A DNA stretch of 64,000 nt, from positions 27,285 through 91,284 of the forward strand of contig NZ_BCTR01000011.1 in the NCBI RefSeq assembly GCF_002091475.1, read 5' to 3'. Below are positions 45,733-55,042 of the stretch, piece after piece. The notes beneath the pieces are model-generated. The model searched no databases and was not told where the DNA came from. It worked only from the letters and a program-made list of their open reading frames with translations. Position 1 is the first letter of the stretch. The number at the start of each line of letters is the position of its first letter. Source of the DNA: Sphingomonas azotifigens NBRC 15497 (GTDB lineage Bacteria; Pseudomonadota; Alphaproteobacteria; Sphingomonadales; Sphingomonadaceae). A program made the translations under genes and the position numbers.

Positions 45733-48720
45733 ATGACACGTGAACATGCAAGGAAATCGATGCTTTGGCGGGCGGGGATCTCGTCGCTGGCGCTGCTGGC
45801 GATGCCGGGGATTGCTGCGGCGCAGAACAGCAGCGATTCGCCCGAGACCGAGGCGAACAGCGACATCGTGGTCACCGGTATCCGCGCCAGCTTGCGCGAA
45901 TCGCTGGCACTCAAGCGCGACGCGCAGGGCGTGGTCGACGGCATCACCGCCGAGGACATGGGCAAGTTCCCGGACACCAACCTCGCCGAATCGCTCCAGC
46001 GCATCACCGGCGTATCGATCGATCGTTCGATCGGCGAAGGGTCGACCGTTACCGTGCGCGGCTTCGGCCCGAACTATAACCTGGTGACGCTCAACGGCCG
46101 CCAGATGCCGACCTCGACGCTGGACGGCGGTGCCACCGCGCCGACCTCGCGCCTGTTCGATTTCGCCAATCTCTCGTCGGACGGCATCGCCGCGGTGGAG
46201 GTCTACAAGACCGGCCGCGCCGACATCGAATCGGGCGGCATCGGCTCGACGATCAACATCCGCACGCCGCGCCCGCTCGACAAGCCGGGCCTGCACGGCA
46301 GCTTCGCCGTCTCGGGGATGTACGACAGCTCGGGCAACAAGCGCACCACGCCGATCACCCCGGAAGTCTCGGGCATCGTCAGTGACAGCTTCCTCGACGA
46401 TCGCATCGGCATCCTCGTCACCGGCACCTATCAGAAGCGCAAGGCCGGCAACAACGAAGCCTATGTCGGCTGGAAGAACGGCCGCACCGGATCGGACAAG
46501 TCGGGCGAACTCGCCCAGCCGGGCGATCCGCGCTATGCCAACATCAACAATCGCCCGACCGGCGACCAGATCTACACCGTGCCGCAGAATGCCGGTATCG
46601 GCATCAACGACATCGAGCGTGAGCGGATCAACGGCCAGGCGGTGCTGCAGTTCAAGCCGACCGACACGATCACCGGCACGATCGACTATACCTATTCGCG
46701 CAACCGCGTGACCGTGCGCAGCAACAGCATCGGCGTCTACTTCAACAACAACGACACCGTCAGCCAGTGGACCAGCGGCGCGGTGGCGAGCCCGGTCTTC
46801 TACACCGAACGCTTCAAGGCGAGCGAAGGCAAGGACGTCTCCTACGTCAGCAACCTCAGCGCCAACCAGAGCGAGAACAACTCGATCGGCGCCAACCTCC
46901 AGTGGAAGCCGGAGGGCGCTTTCTCGTTCGAGCTGGACGGCCATCACTCGACCGCCAAGTCGGGCCCGACCAACAAATATGGCACCAGCACCTCGGTCAG
47001 CACCGCCATCTTCGGCGCGGCCAGCCAGACGATCGACTTCACCCATTACATGCCGGTGCTGTCGATCACGATGCAGCCGGGCATCGACCTGCTCGACGCC
47101 TCGCGTATCCAGGCGACCGGCAATTCGTTCCGCAACGGCATGTTCCGCGACGAGATCAACCAGGGCCAGTTCAAGGGCCGCTGGGAGCATGGCGGGCTGC
47201 TCGACAGCATCGATTTCGGCGTTTCCTATGTCGATAACAAGGTCCGCTCCGCCTATGGCTATCTCCAGAACAACACCTGGGGCGGCGCCGGCCCGGCTTC
47301 GGACCTGCCCGACAGCCTGTTCACGATCGCGACCATCCCCGACAAATATCCGGGGCTGAAGACCGATGGCAGCCTGCTGATCCAGAAGATCTTCACCAAG
47401 AATTTCGAAAGCCTGGTCGGCAATCTTCAGAGCCTCTACAAGGTCTGCTCGAAGCCGCAGAGCGGCACGCCGCTGGGCCCCGACACCTGCCTGGCGCAGT
47501 ACACCGTCGATCGCCACATCGAGGAACAGACGCTCGCGCCCTACCTTCAGGCGAACGTGAAGTTCGACGCGTTCGGCCGCCCGGGCCACTTCTATGCCGG
47601 CGTGCGCTACGAGAAGACCTGGATCGATTCGTCGGCGCTGGTGCCGGTCGCGACGGGAACCAAGTGGGTCTCGGCGAACGAGCTCAACGTCGTCTATTCG
47701 GGCAAGAGCGACTACACCACGCTCAGCGGTTCGTACCAGAACTGGCTGCCCTCGTTCGACTTCGACATCTCGCCGCTCAAGGGCGTCAAGCTGCGCGCGT
47801 CCTACGGCCACACCATCGCGCGTGCCGACTATGGCAGCCTGCAGGGCGGCCAGACGATCGACTCGCTGTTCCGAGTCGATGGCGGCACCGGCAGCCAGGG
47901 CAATCCGGGGCTGCTGCCGTACAAATCGAAGAACCTCGATTTCTCGGCCGAATGGTACTACCAGCCGGACAGCTACATCTCGGTCGGCTATTTCCACAAG
48001 TCGGTGGTGAACTTCATCGGCACCGGCCAGGTGAAGCGTCCGGTGTTCGGCCTGACCAACCCCGCCGATGGCCCCCGCTACAAGGCGGCGATCGCGGCGT
48101 TGGGCGCGGCGGCGACGTCGAACGATATCCGCCAGTATATCTTCAAGAACTACCCCAACTCGGTAGTGATCACCGGCGGCACGCCGGGCGCCTATACCGG
48201 CGACATTCTCGGCCTGCCCGAGGACAATCCGGTGCAGTTCACCGTCAACACGCCGGTCAACAACAACCAGACCGCCAACGTCCATGGCTGGGAATTCGCG
48301 CTCCAGCACGCTTTCTGGGACACCGGCCTGGGCATGATCCTGAACTACACGATCGTCGATGGCGACGTGCACTACAAGAACAACATGCCCGCGACGGTGA
48401 ACCAGTTCGCGCTGGTCGGCCTGAGCGATACCGCCAACGTCATCGGCTATTACGACAAGAACGGCATCCAGGCGCGCGTCGCCTATAATTGGCGTGCCGA
48501 GTTCCTGTCGGGCGCGGGCTCGAACCCGAGCTATACCGAGCCCTATGGCCAGGTGGACGCCAGCGCGAGCTGGGAAGTGCGCCCGCGCACGACCCTATTC
48601 GTCGAAGGCATCAACCTGACCGGCGAAGGCCGCCGTGCGCACCAGCGCACGGACCGGTACGTGACCGTCACCGCACCGGGCTATGCCCGCTACACCGCGG
48701 GCGTTCGCTACCGCTTCTGA
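45733..48720 (+). CDS. TonB-dependent outer-membrane receptor
   Basis: A 995-residue receptor. Signal peptide: residues 1-30, ending PGIAAAQ. The plug domain begins DIVVTGIRASLRESLALKR with the family's GITAEDMGKFPDTNLAESL and RITGVSIDR, then a 22-strand barrel ending in YARYTAGVRYRF with a terminal aromatic. This is the Caulobacter/sphingomonad carbohydrate-type receptor group. No N-terminal signalling (STN) domain, so control probably rests on the LacI protein. GGGGAG lies before the ATG. A strong hairpin follows the gene and SapC begins 92 bases later. Confidence 0.93.
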   Translation: MTREHARKSMLWRAGISSLALLAMPGIAAAQNSSDSPETEANSDIVVTGIRASLRESLALKRDAQGVVDGITAEDMGKFPDTNLAESLQRITGVSIDRSIGEGSTVTVRGFGPNYNLVTLNGRQMPTSTLDGGATAPTSRLFDFANLSSDGIAAVEVYKTGRADIESGGIGSTINIRTPRPLDKPGLHGSFAVSGMYDSSGNKRTTPITPEVSGIVSDSFLDDRIGILVTGTYQKRKAGNNEAYVGWKNGRTGSDKSGELAQPGDPRYANINNRPTGDQIYTVPQNAGIGINDIERERINGQAVLQFKPTDTITGTIDYTYSRNRVTVRSNSIGVYFNNNDTVSQWTSGAVASPVFYTERFKASEGKDVSYVSNLSANQSENNSIGANLQWKPEGAFSFELDGHHSTAKSGPTNKYGTSTSVSTAIFGAASQTIDFTHYMPVLSITMQPGIDLLDASRIQATGNSFRNGMFRDEINQGQFKGRWEHGGLLDSIDFGVSYVDNKVRSAYGYLQNNTWGGAGPASDLPDSLFTIATIPDKYPGLKTDGSLLIQKIFTKNFESLVGNLQSLYKVCSKPQSGTPLGPDTCLAQYTVDRHIEEQTLAPYLQANVKFDAFGRPGHFYAGVRYEKTWIDSSALVPVATGTKWVSANELNVVYSGKSDYTTLSGSYQNWLPSFDFDISPLKGVKLRASYGHTIARADYGSLQGGQTIDSLFRVDGGTGSQGNPGLLPYKSKNLDFSAEWYYQPDSYISVGYFHKSVVNFIGTGQVKRPVFGLTNPADGPRYKAAIAALGAAATSNDIRQYIFKNYPNSVVITGGTPGAYTGDILGLPEDNPVQFTVNTPVNNNQTANVHGWEFALQHAFWDTGLGMILNYTIVDGDVHYKNNMPATVNQFALVGLSDTANVIGYYDKNGIQARVAYNWRAEFLSGAGSNPSYTEPYGQVDASASWEVRPRTTLFVEGINLTGEGRRAHQRTDRYVTVTAPGYARYTAGVRYRF

Positions 48721-48728
48721 CGACCGGG

Positions 48729-48756
48729 GGCCTTGCGGCATCGCTGCCGCAAGGCC
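48729..48756 (+). terminator. Intercistronic hairpin after the receptor gene
   Basis: GGCCTTGCGGCA (48729-48740) and TGCCGCAAGGCC (48745-48756) form a perfect 12-bp stem with a TCGC loop. Only CTTCC follows, so termination would be partial at best; it may instead protect the receptor mRNA and lower expression of the downstream genes. Confidence 0.6.
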
Positions 48757-48812
48757 CTTCCGCCCCGCCGCGCGACGTGCCAACGCCGCCGGCGGGTAAA
48801 CGGGGACCTTGC

Positions 48813-49547
48813 ATGACCGACCATCAGCTCGTGACCATCGACGATCATCGCGCGATCCGGATCGACCGCCGGCGTGGCGCGGCGCTGGGCGATTCGGTGC
48901 AGCTCTGCCTGGTGGTGCCGGAAGAGTTCCGACAGGTGCAGAACGCCTATCCGATCCTGTTCCAGCGTACCGCCGCGCGCGACGGCTTCCAGGCGGTGGC
49001 GCTGTTCGGTTTCGCGCCGGACGAAAACCTCTATCTCGACGGCGAGCGCTGGGACGCGCCCTATCTGCCGCTCGCAATGGCGACGCGGCCCTTCCTGATC
49101 GGCCCGCCGCCCCCCGGCGGCAGCGACCTCCAACTGCATCTCGCCGTGGCGAGCCCGCGGGTGCTGGCGCCCGGCGATGCCGGCTATGAGTCGGCCTCGC
49201 CGCTGTTCGACGATGCCGGCGCACCGAGCAGCTATCTCTCGGCGGTGTTCAACGGCCTTGCCCGGCTCGATCGCGGCTACCGCGCCGGACCCGATTTCTT
49301 CGATGCGCTTGAACGCCATGCGCTGCTCGAGCCGGTGTCGATCCGCTTCGAGGATGCCCAGGGCAATGCCCGCCAGATCGTCGACTTTCACGGCATCGAC
49401 GAGGAGCGGTTCGCGGCGCTGGACGGCGACGCGCTGGGCGAGCTCCACCGCAGCGGCTATCTCTTGCCGATCACCATGGCGCTGGCGTCGCTGGCCAATC
49501 TCGGCCCGCTGATCGCGCGCCTGCAGCGGCGGCACGCCGATGCCTGA
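48813..49547 (+). CDS. SapC family protein
   Basis: A 244-residue soluble protein of the SapC (PF07277-like) family, unrelated to ABC permease SapC of E. coli. Typical segments are LVVPEEFRQVQNAYPILFQR near residue 40 and LFGFAPDENLYLDG near 65. Such genes regularly accompany TonB receptors, cupin-like and tryptophan-halogenase-like genes in Caulobacter and sphingomonads, but what they do is unknown. Its stop overlaps the next gene by eight bases. Confidence 0.88.
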   Translation: MTDHQLVTIDDHRAIRIDRRRGAALGDSVQLCLVVPEEFRQVQNAYPILFQRTAARDGFQAVALFGFAPDENLYLDGERWDAPYLPLAMATRPFLIGPPPPGGSDLQLHLAVASPRVLAPGDAGYESASPLFDDAGAPSSYLSAVFNGLARLDRGYRAGPDFFDALERHALLEPVSIRFEDAQGNARQIVDFHGIDEERFAALDGDALGELHRSGYLLPITMALASLANLGPLIARLQRRHADA

Positions 49548-50571
49548 GGCGGCCGACCTGTTCGACGGGCTGAAGCCGGTGCCCGAGATCGCCGTGGCGG
49601 ACTGCTGGGCGCTCGATCACGCGCTCGCGGCGTCGGCGGAGCCGTTCGTGGTGCGCGGGCTGGTCGCCGACTGGCCGCTGGTCGCGGCAGGGCGCAAGGG
49701 CCCGGCGGCGACACGCGCCTATCTTGCCGGCTTCGCGCGCGATACCGATTTCACCTATGCCGAAGGCGCCCCGGGCGCCGGCGCGCGGATCTTCTACGAT
49801 GCAGCGATGGCGATGAACCATCAGACCCGCCGCGCGCGTATCGCCGACATCTTCGCGCGCATCGACGCCGACGAAGGCAAGGCCGACGCACCGCTCCGCT
49901 ACATCGCCTCCACCGATGTGCCGCGCTTCTTCCCCGGGCTGGGCGAGGCGAACCCGATGCCGCTGGGCCCGCGCGAGGGGCTGGCCGCGACGATCTGGAT
50001 CGGCACTGCCACGCGCGTCGCCGCGCATTGCGACGAGCCGGACAACATCGCCTGCACGGCGGTGGGGCATCGCCGCTTCACGCTGTTTCCTCCGGACCAG
50101 TTCGCCAATCTCTATCCCGGCCCGCTCGACAACACGCCCGGCGGTCGCGCGATCAGCATGGTCGACTTCCACGCGCCCGATTTCGCGCGCTTCCCGAAGT
50201 TCCGCGAGGCGCTGCGCCATGCCCGCACGGTGGTGCTGGCGCCCGGCGACGCGCTGCGCATTCCCAGCCTGTGGTGGCACCATGTCGAGGCGCTCGACGG
50301 CTTCAACGTGATGATCAACTATTGGTGGCGAACGCGCCCCGCCTGGCTCGCCGAGCCGAACGATGCCGTGCTGATGGCACTGCTCGCGATCCGCGACCTG
50401 CCCGCGGCCGAGCGGGCGCATTGGCGCCAGGTGATGGAGCATTACGTCTTCGCGCCCGGCGGGGCGGTGACCGCGCACATCCCGGAGGGCGGGCGCGGCG
50501 TGCTTGACCCGCTGACGCCGGAAACCGCAGGACAATTGCGCGCCTATCTGTTGCGGCAGCTAAGCCGCTGA
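49540..50571 (+). CDS. Cupin_8/JmjC-like oxygenase
   Basis: A 343-residue protein of the cupin-like JmjC group (FIH type). PFVVRGLVADWPLV near residue 33 is the usual opening. The metal site is visible: HCDEPDN near residue 165 (His-x-Asp) and a distal His in WWHHVEAL near 245. It may hydroxylate a protein using iron and 2-oxoglutarate. It overlaps SapC and belongs to the receptor operon. Target unknown; the receptor or SapC is possible. Confidence 0.83.
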   Translation: MPEAADLFDGLKPVPEIAVADCWALDHALAASAEPFVVRGLVADWPLVAAGRKGPAATRAYLAGFARDTDFTYAEGAPGAGARIFYDAAMAMNHQTRRARIADIFARIDADEGKADAPLRYIASTDVPRFFPGLGEANPMPLGPREGLAATIWIGTATRVAAHCDEPDNIACTAVGHRRFTLFPPDQFANLYPGPLDNTPGGRAISMVDFHAPDFARFPKFREALRHARTVVLAPGDALRIPSLWWHHVEALDGFNVMINYWWRTRPAWLAEPNDAVLMALLAIRDLPAAERAHWRQVMEHYVFAPGGAVTAHIPEGGRGVLDPLTPETAGQLRAYLLRQLSR

Positions 50572-50598
50572 GCAAAGTAGAAGAGGAGGGGAATTTCT

Positions 50599-51654
50599 AT
50601 GTCTCGCAGGCGCCAGTCCGTGACGATCCGCCATGTCGCGGCCGATGCCGGCGTCTCGCTGCAGACCGTCAGCCGGGTGATCAACAAGGAGCCCGGCGTG
50701 CGGCCGGAGATGCTCCACCGGGTGCAGGCGTCGATCGCCAAGCTCGGCTATGTGCCCTCGCTCGCGGCGCAGCGGATGAGCGGGTCGCGCTCCTATCTGA
50801 TCCTCGCGCTCAACGATCGCGAACGCACGATCGCCGACTGGCGCGCGCGCGAGGGCCGTGACTGGGTCGACCAGATGCTGCTCGGCGGCATGCTGGCCTG
50901 CGCGGCGCATGGCTATCGCATGATCGTCGAGCTGATCGATACCCAGAGCGACCAGATCGAGCGTGAGCTGGGGGCGGCGCTCGCCGCGCTCCAGCCCGAC
51001 GGCGCGATCCTGACGCCGCCGCATTCGCAGAACCCGGTGATCCTGCGGCTGCTCGCCGACAAGGGCATCGAGATCGCGCGGATCGGCTCGCTGGCCGAGG
51101 GGCCGGGGCACAAGCTGAGCCAGGACGATCGCGGCAGCGCCCGGCTGGCGACCGAGCATCTGCTGGCGCTCGGCCATCGCCGCATCGGGTTCATCGCCGG
51201 GCCCGACGAATATGAACTGAGCGCATGGCGCGTCGAGGGCTGGCAGGCGGCGATGGCGGCCGCCGGGCTTTCGGCCGACGGGCTGCTCGAGACCGGTGAC
51301 TTTTCCTATGGCACCGGGCTGGCGGCGGCGCGTGCGCTGCTCGACCGCGCCGCGGTGACCGCGATCATCGCCGCCAACGACCAGACCGCGCTGGCCGCGC
51401 TGGCGGCGGTGCGCGGACGGGGGCTGAGCGTGCCCGAGGACGTATCGCTGATCAGCTTCGACGATACCCCGATCGTCCGCTTCGCCAGCCCGGCGCTCAC
51501 CGCCGTGTCGCAGCCGATCGCCGACATCACCGCCAAGGCGGTCGAGCGGATCATCGATGCGTGCGCGGGGCGCGCGCCGGTTTCGGCCGAGCCGGTGGTG
51601 CTCCCCTCCAGCCTGATCGTCCGCGAATCGACCCGCCGCCCCCCGGCGCGCTGA
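50599..51654 (+). CDS. LacI-family transcriptional regulator
   Basis: A 351-residue repressor. The N-terminal helix-turn-helix is TIRHVAADAGVSLQTVSRVI (residues 8-27) followed by a hinge (SLAAQRMSGSRS), then a periplasmic-binding-like ligand domain (GHRRIGFIAGPDEYE, ISFDDTPI). It lies 27 bases after the cupin-like gene with GAGGAGGGG before the ATG. The two identical palindromes at 40799 and 45677 are its likely sites. The inducer should be a sugar, identity unknown. Confidence 0.92.
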   Translation: MSRRRQSVTIRHVAADAGVSLQTVSRVINKEPGVRPEMLHRVQASIAKLGYVPSLAAQRMSGSRSYLILALNDRERTIADWRAREGRDWVDQMLLGGMLACAAHGYRMIVELIDTQSDQIERELGAALAALQPDGAILTPPHSQNPVILRLLADKGIEIARIGSLAEGPGHKLSQDDRGSARLATEHLLALGHRRIGFIAGPDEYELSAWRVEGWQAAMAAAGLSADGLLETGDFSYGTGLAAARALLDRAAVTAIIAANDQTALAALAAVRGRGLSVPEDVSLISFDDTPIVRFASPALTAVSQPIADITAKAVERIIDACAGRAPVSAEPVVLPSSLIVRESTRRPPAR

Positions 51655-51658
51655 TCGG

Positions 51659-53959
51659 TTAGCTGCGCAGGCGCTCGATTGCCTGGGCCAGCGCGACGTA
51701 GAGCTTGCCTGCGTCCGAGGAGAGCAGGGTCACCGCCAGCGGATTGCCGTCGCGCAGGCTGAGCACCTGGCGGAGCATCGTCTCGAAATCATGGACATAG
51801 CGGTTGACGTTCTCACGGAAACTGCTGTCCTGATCGTAGAGCCGGTGCAGCTCGCGCGCCTCGTGCGGGGTGAGCAGGCGCACCGCGCGACGGGTAAACA
51901 CGCCGCGATCGCCCTTCAGATACGCCCCCCAGGCGCCATCGGTGATCTCGGCCGAGAAGGTCTTGGCGAGATCGATCGAGGTCGAGTGCAGCGCGTCGAT
52001 CAGCAGCGCCATGCGATGCGCGAAGCCGTCGCTCTCGGCGCGTTCCTGCGCCTCCTGCGCTTCGCTGATCCGCGCCTCGGCCCGGCGGCTGGCATCGTCG
52101 ACCGCGTTCATCTGCGCGCGGAGATGCTCGGCCGCGCGCGCAGCCGCGCCGATCGCGCCGTCGGCGGTGCGGGTGAGCGTCTCGACATGCTCGCGCACCG
52201 AGCGCTCAACCGCGCGCTCGACCGCGGCATCGGTCGCGTCCTCCAGCGCGCGATTGACCGCCGGGACGATGCCATCGATCGCCTCGCGGGCGTGGTCGGC
52301 CGCCTTGTTGGCGCTGTCGCGCACCCGCAACAGCGTCTCGATCAGCTCCGGCGCGGCGTCGGCGCTGAAGCGGCGGGCATGGTCGATCGCCTCGTCGATC
52401 GCGCGGCGCAGCGTCTCCGCCTGGTCCGCCGCGGTGGCAAGGGTCTCGGCCAGCGCGTCGCGGCTGCGCGCCAGCGCGCTCTGTTGCTGGGCGACGCTGC
52501 CGGCGATCGCCTCGATCGCGTCATGGGTCGTCTCGGCGGCGGTGACCAGGCTGAGCAGCTCGGGCTTGGCGGTGGCGATGCGCCGGCGGCTGGCGTCGAT
52601 CCGGCCGTCGAGCCGCTCGAGCGCGGCGGGCATCGTCTCGTCGATCTCGCGGGCGGCGGCATCGAGCGCGGTCAGCAGATCCTCGGCGGTGGCGATCACC
52701 GTACGCGCGGTGGCCTCGCCGCTGTGCATCGACCCCGCCATCCCGTCCATCGACTGGTGGAGGGCGTGGATCGCGCTCGCCAGCGCCTCGGTGCGGCGGG
52801 TGCCGTTGGCATGCAGCGCTTCCAGCTCGCGATCGATCTCGCCCACGCCTTCGGACAGGCGGGCGAAGAGCGCATCGCCGCGGCGCTGCTCGTCGCTCAG
52901 CCGCGCCGAGATACGGATGATCTCGTCCTCGATCAGCGCCATGCGCTGCGCCATCGCGGCGGTGCTGTCCTCGCCCGCGCGGTGCAGCGCTGCCTGGTTG
53001 GCGGCGAGCATCGCCAGCATCGCCTCGCCCTGTGCGGAGATGCCCTGGCGCGACTGGTCGATCGCAGTTGCGGCGCGGTCGAGCACGGCATCGACCTGGG
53101 CGGACATCTGCTCGGTGACCTGCTCCAGCCGGCTGCTCGCGGCCTCGCTGGTCGCCTCCATCCGGGCGATGTGCGCCGCCAGCCGTTCGGCGGCGCCGCC
53201 GGCGATGCGGTCGGCCTCGCGTCCGCGCTCGGCAAGCGTGGTGAGCTGGACGTCGAGCGCCGCGGCATGCTGGCTCGCCTGCAGCCCGGCCGTGTCGACG
53301 CGCTCGGCGAGGCCGTGCATCTCGGCATGGGCCTTGGGCAGCGAGGCGAGGATCACCGCCATGCCGTGTTCCGCGGTGCTGGTAACCGCGTTGAGCTGCT
53401 GGGTGCTGCCGACCAGCATTTCGGACTGGCGCGTCGCGGTCGCGGCGGCCTGGCTGAGCCGTTCGGCAGCGGCGTCGCTGAGGATCGAGAGATGCGTTTC
53501 CTGGTCGGCGAGCGCGGTGCGCTGGGCGAGCAGCCGCTGGGTAAGCGTCGCCGCGCGCTGTTCGAGCTGGGCGGCTTCCTCGCGCATCATCCGCGCGGTG
53601 GCGGCGAAGCGGCGCGCCTCGGCCGAGCTGGTCCGCTGGAGGACGAGATAGAGCAGGGCGACCAGCCCGCCCGGCACGCACAGGGCGGCCAGCAGCTGGA
53701 TATGCTCGAACGCACCCGGCGCCTCGTCCCAGGCTGGGATGGCGAGCCAGGTCATCGCCGCGGTGGCGGCGACGCCGAGCAGGATCGCCAGCACCGCCAC
53801 GACGCGACCCGACCGCGCCGGCCGCGCCCGGGCGATGGTGAAGGAGTCGATCTCGTCCTCGGGCCAGTCGTCGATCGGCTGCGGTGCTGCCGCGACCATC
53901 GGTTCGGCAGGTGCAAAGTCGGACGGCATGGCGGATTCAGTGTTGGGGCCCCCAGTCAT
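51659..53959 (-). CDS. Long coiled-coil membrane protein
   Basis: About 766 residues (start 53959; an alternative ATG at 53929). Residues about 45-105 contain two membrane segments (VVAVLAILLGVAATAAMTWLA and LLAALCVPGGLVALLYLVL). The rest, to about residue 650, is one long Ala/Glu/Arg-rich helical region with coiled-coil character, like the signalling part of chemoreceptors but without their conserved hairpin tip. The last 100 residues form a small domain (GVFTRRAVRLLTPHEARELH). Function unknown. It is divergent from the HPt-like gene and converges on lacI with four bases between. Confidence 0.8.
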   Translation of the reverse strand: MTGGPNTESAMPSDFAPAEPMVAAAPQPIDDWPEDEIDSFTIARARPARSGRVVAVLAILLGVAATAAMTWLAIPAWDEAPGAFEHIQLLAALCVPGGLVALLYLVLQRTSSAEARRFAATARMMREEAAQLEQRAATLTQRLLAQRTALADQETHLSILSDAAAERLSQAAATATRQSEMLVGSTQQLNAVTSTAEHGMAVILASLPKAHAEMHGLAERVDTAGLQASQHAAALDVQLTTLAERGREADRIAGGAAERLAAHIARMEATSEAASSRLEQVTEQMSAQVDAVLDRAATAIDQSRQGISAQGEAMLAMLAANQAALHRAGEDSTAAMAQRMALIEDEIIRISARLSDEQRRGDALFARLSEGVGEIDRELEALHANGTRRTEALASAIHALHQSMDGMAGSMHSGEATARTVIATAEDLLTALDAAAREIDETMPAALERLDGRIDASRRRIATAKPELLSLVTAAETTHDAIEAIAGSVAQQQSALARSRDALAETLATAADQAETLRRAIDEAIDHARRFSADAAPELIETLLRVRDSANKAADHAREAIDGIVPAVNRALEDATDAAVERAVERSVREHVETLTRTADGAIGAAARAAEHLRAQMNAVDDASRRAEARISEAQEAQERAESDGFAHRMALLIDALHSTSIDLAKTFSAEITDGAWGAYLKGDRGVFTRRAVRLLTPHEARELHRLYDQDSSFRENVNRYVHDFETMLRQVLSLRDGNPLAVTLLSSDAGKLYVALAQAIERLRS

Positions 53960-54042
53960 CGGCCCAGTGTACCAGCTTTGTCGCGGGGACCAAGCCGCCC
54001 TGCTAAACCATCGGTTAACATTCGTCGCGATAGGGCTATTGC

Positions 54043-54336
54043 ATGGCCTATGATCCCGGTGCAATCGACGCGAAGCTTGCCGCAGCGGTGGGCGACGATC
54101 CGGCGCTGATCGCCGAATTGCGCGCGGCGTTCCTCGAAAGCGTCCATCGCTCGGTCGAGATGATGCGCGCATCGCGCGGCGCCGAGGAATGGGCGCAGGC
54201 GGCGCTGCGGCTGCAGAGCCTGGCCGGCAGCTTCGGCGTCACCAGCCTGATGGCGCTGGCCGAAGAGGCGATCCGCAGCAGCGCCCAGGACGGGGTGCTG
54301 CTGCGCAAGATCGATCGGGCCGCCGAGAAGCTGTGA
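54043..54336 (+). CDS. HPt-like protein without the phosphorylated histidine
   Basis: A 97-residue helical protein matching the histidine-phosphotransfer four-helix pattern: AAFLESVHRSVEMM and AALRLQSLAGSFGVTSLMALAEE. In HPt domains the second helix carries His in an AHRLKSLAGSFG-like box; here that place is Leu55. It therefore cannot act in ordinary phosphorelay and may be a decoy or structural binder. Divergent from the coiled-coil gene with 83 bases between. Confidence 0.7.
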   Translation: MAYDPGAIDAKLAAAVGDDPALIAELRAAFLESVHRSVEMMRASRGAEEWAQAALRLQSLAGSFGVTSLMALAEEAIRSSAQDGVLLRKIDRAAEKL

Positions 54337-54343
54337 GCGTCGC

Positions 54344-55042
54344 TCAGTCCGCCGCGGCGGATTCGGGTTCGAACTTGTCGTTTTCCCAATTGCGGACATA
54401 GGCCGATCCGATCGGCGCATCGACCAGGTGCAGCCAGCTGTCGTCGACGTTGAGCACCAGACCGAGCGGCACGCACTCGACCTCGCGCGCGCCGACGGCA
54501 TCGTCTTCCATCCCGCGATAATCGCCGCGGATCCGCCACCCGCTGTCCGGCTGCTCGCTGCCGACCGACGGCAGCGGCGTCTCGCGATACAGGTAATGGA
54601 CCGCCATACGATCCTTGAGCACGCAAGCGTCGACCAGGCAGCGATCCTGATATTGGCGGCGCACCGGGGCCGAGGGCGGCCGCACCGGATGGTCCTCGCC
54701 CCAGCGCAGATCGATCACGTCACCGCGCCGGAACGCGATTTCCTGCCCGGCGCGGAGCTGCGGCATGTCGAGCGGCTGGTTGTCGAGCCTGCCCCACAGC
54801 CGGTCCCCCTCGGCGCGGGTGATCGCCACCCACATCCGCTCGGCGGCATATTCGCGCGACGGCGGCACCGACTGGAAGACGAGCTTGACCAGATCGCCCG
54901 GGCGCAGTGCCAGGACCTCGTTCTCGCTCGGCAGGTAGAAGGTGTAGGGCGCCCCTTCGGCCAGCGGCCGGGGGTCGATGATGGTATGGCTGCCGAACCA
55001 GCGTCGGCGCCACCGGGAAAGCATGTCGCGCATCGTACTCAT
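54344..55042 (-). CDS. DUF2314/DUF2185-like protein
   Basis: A 232-residue soluble protein. Residues about 25-115 look like DUF2314 (SENEVLALRPGDLVKLVFQS, ERMWVAIT, LRAGQEIAFRRGDVIDL). Residues 150-225 look like DUF2185, an immunity-protein-like domain (DSGWRIRGDYRG, VPLGLVLNVDDSWLHLV). Start at 55042 overlaps the stop of the VWA gene as ATGA, so it belongs to that operon. Domain names are from memory and moderately certain. Function unknown. Confidence 0.7.
   Translation of the reverse strand: MSTMRDMLSRWRRRWFGSHTIIDPRPLAEGAPYTFYLPSENEVLALRPGDLVKLVFQSVPPSREYAAERMWVAITRAEGDRLWGRLDNQPLDMPQLRAGQEIAFRRGDVIDLRWGEDHPVRPPSAPVRRQYQDRCLVDACVLKDRMAVHYLYRETPLPSVGSEQPDSGWRIRGDYRGMEDDAVGAREVECVPLGLVLNVDDSWLHLVDAPIGSAYVRNWENDKFEPESAAAD

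Noticed and set aside
45709..48372. 887-residue minus-strand frame opposite the TonB receptor
   Set aside because: Shadow frame with no recognisable domain.
51791..54109. 772-residue plus-strand frame opposite the coiled-coil gene
   Set aside because: The minus-strand frame has membrane helices and heptads and a sensible start; the plus frame is compositionally antisense.
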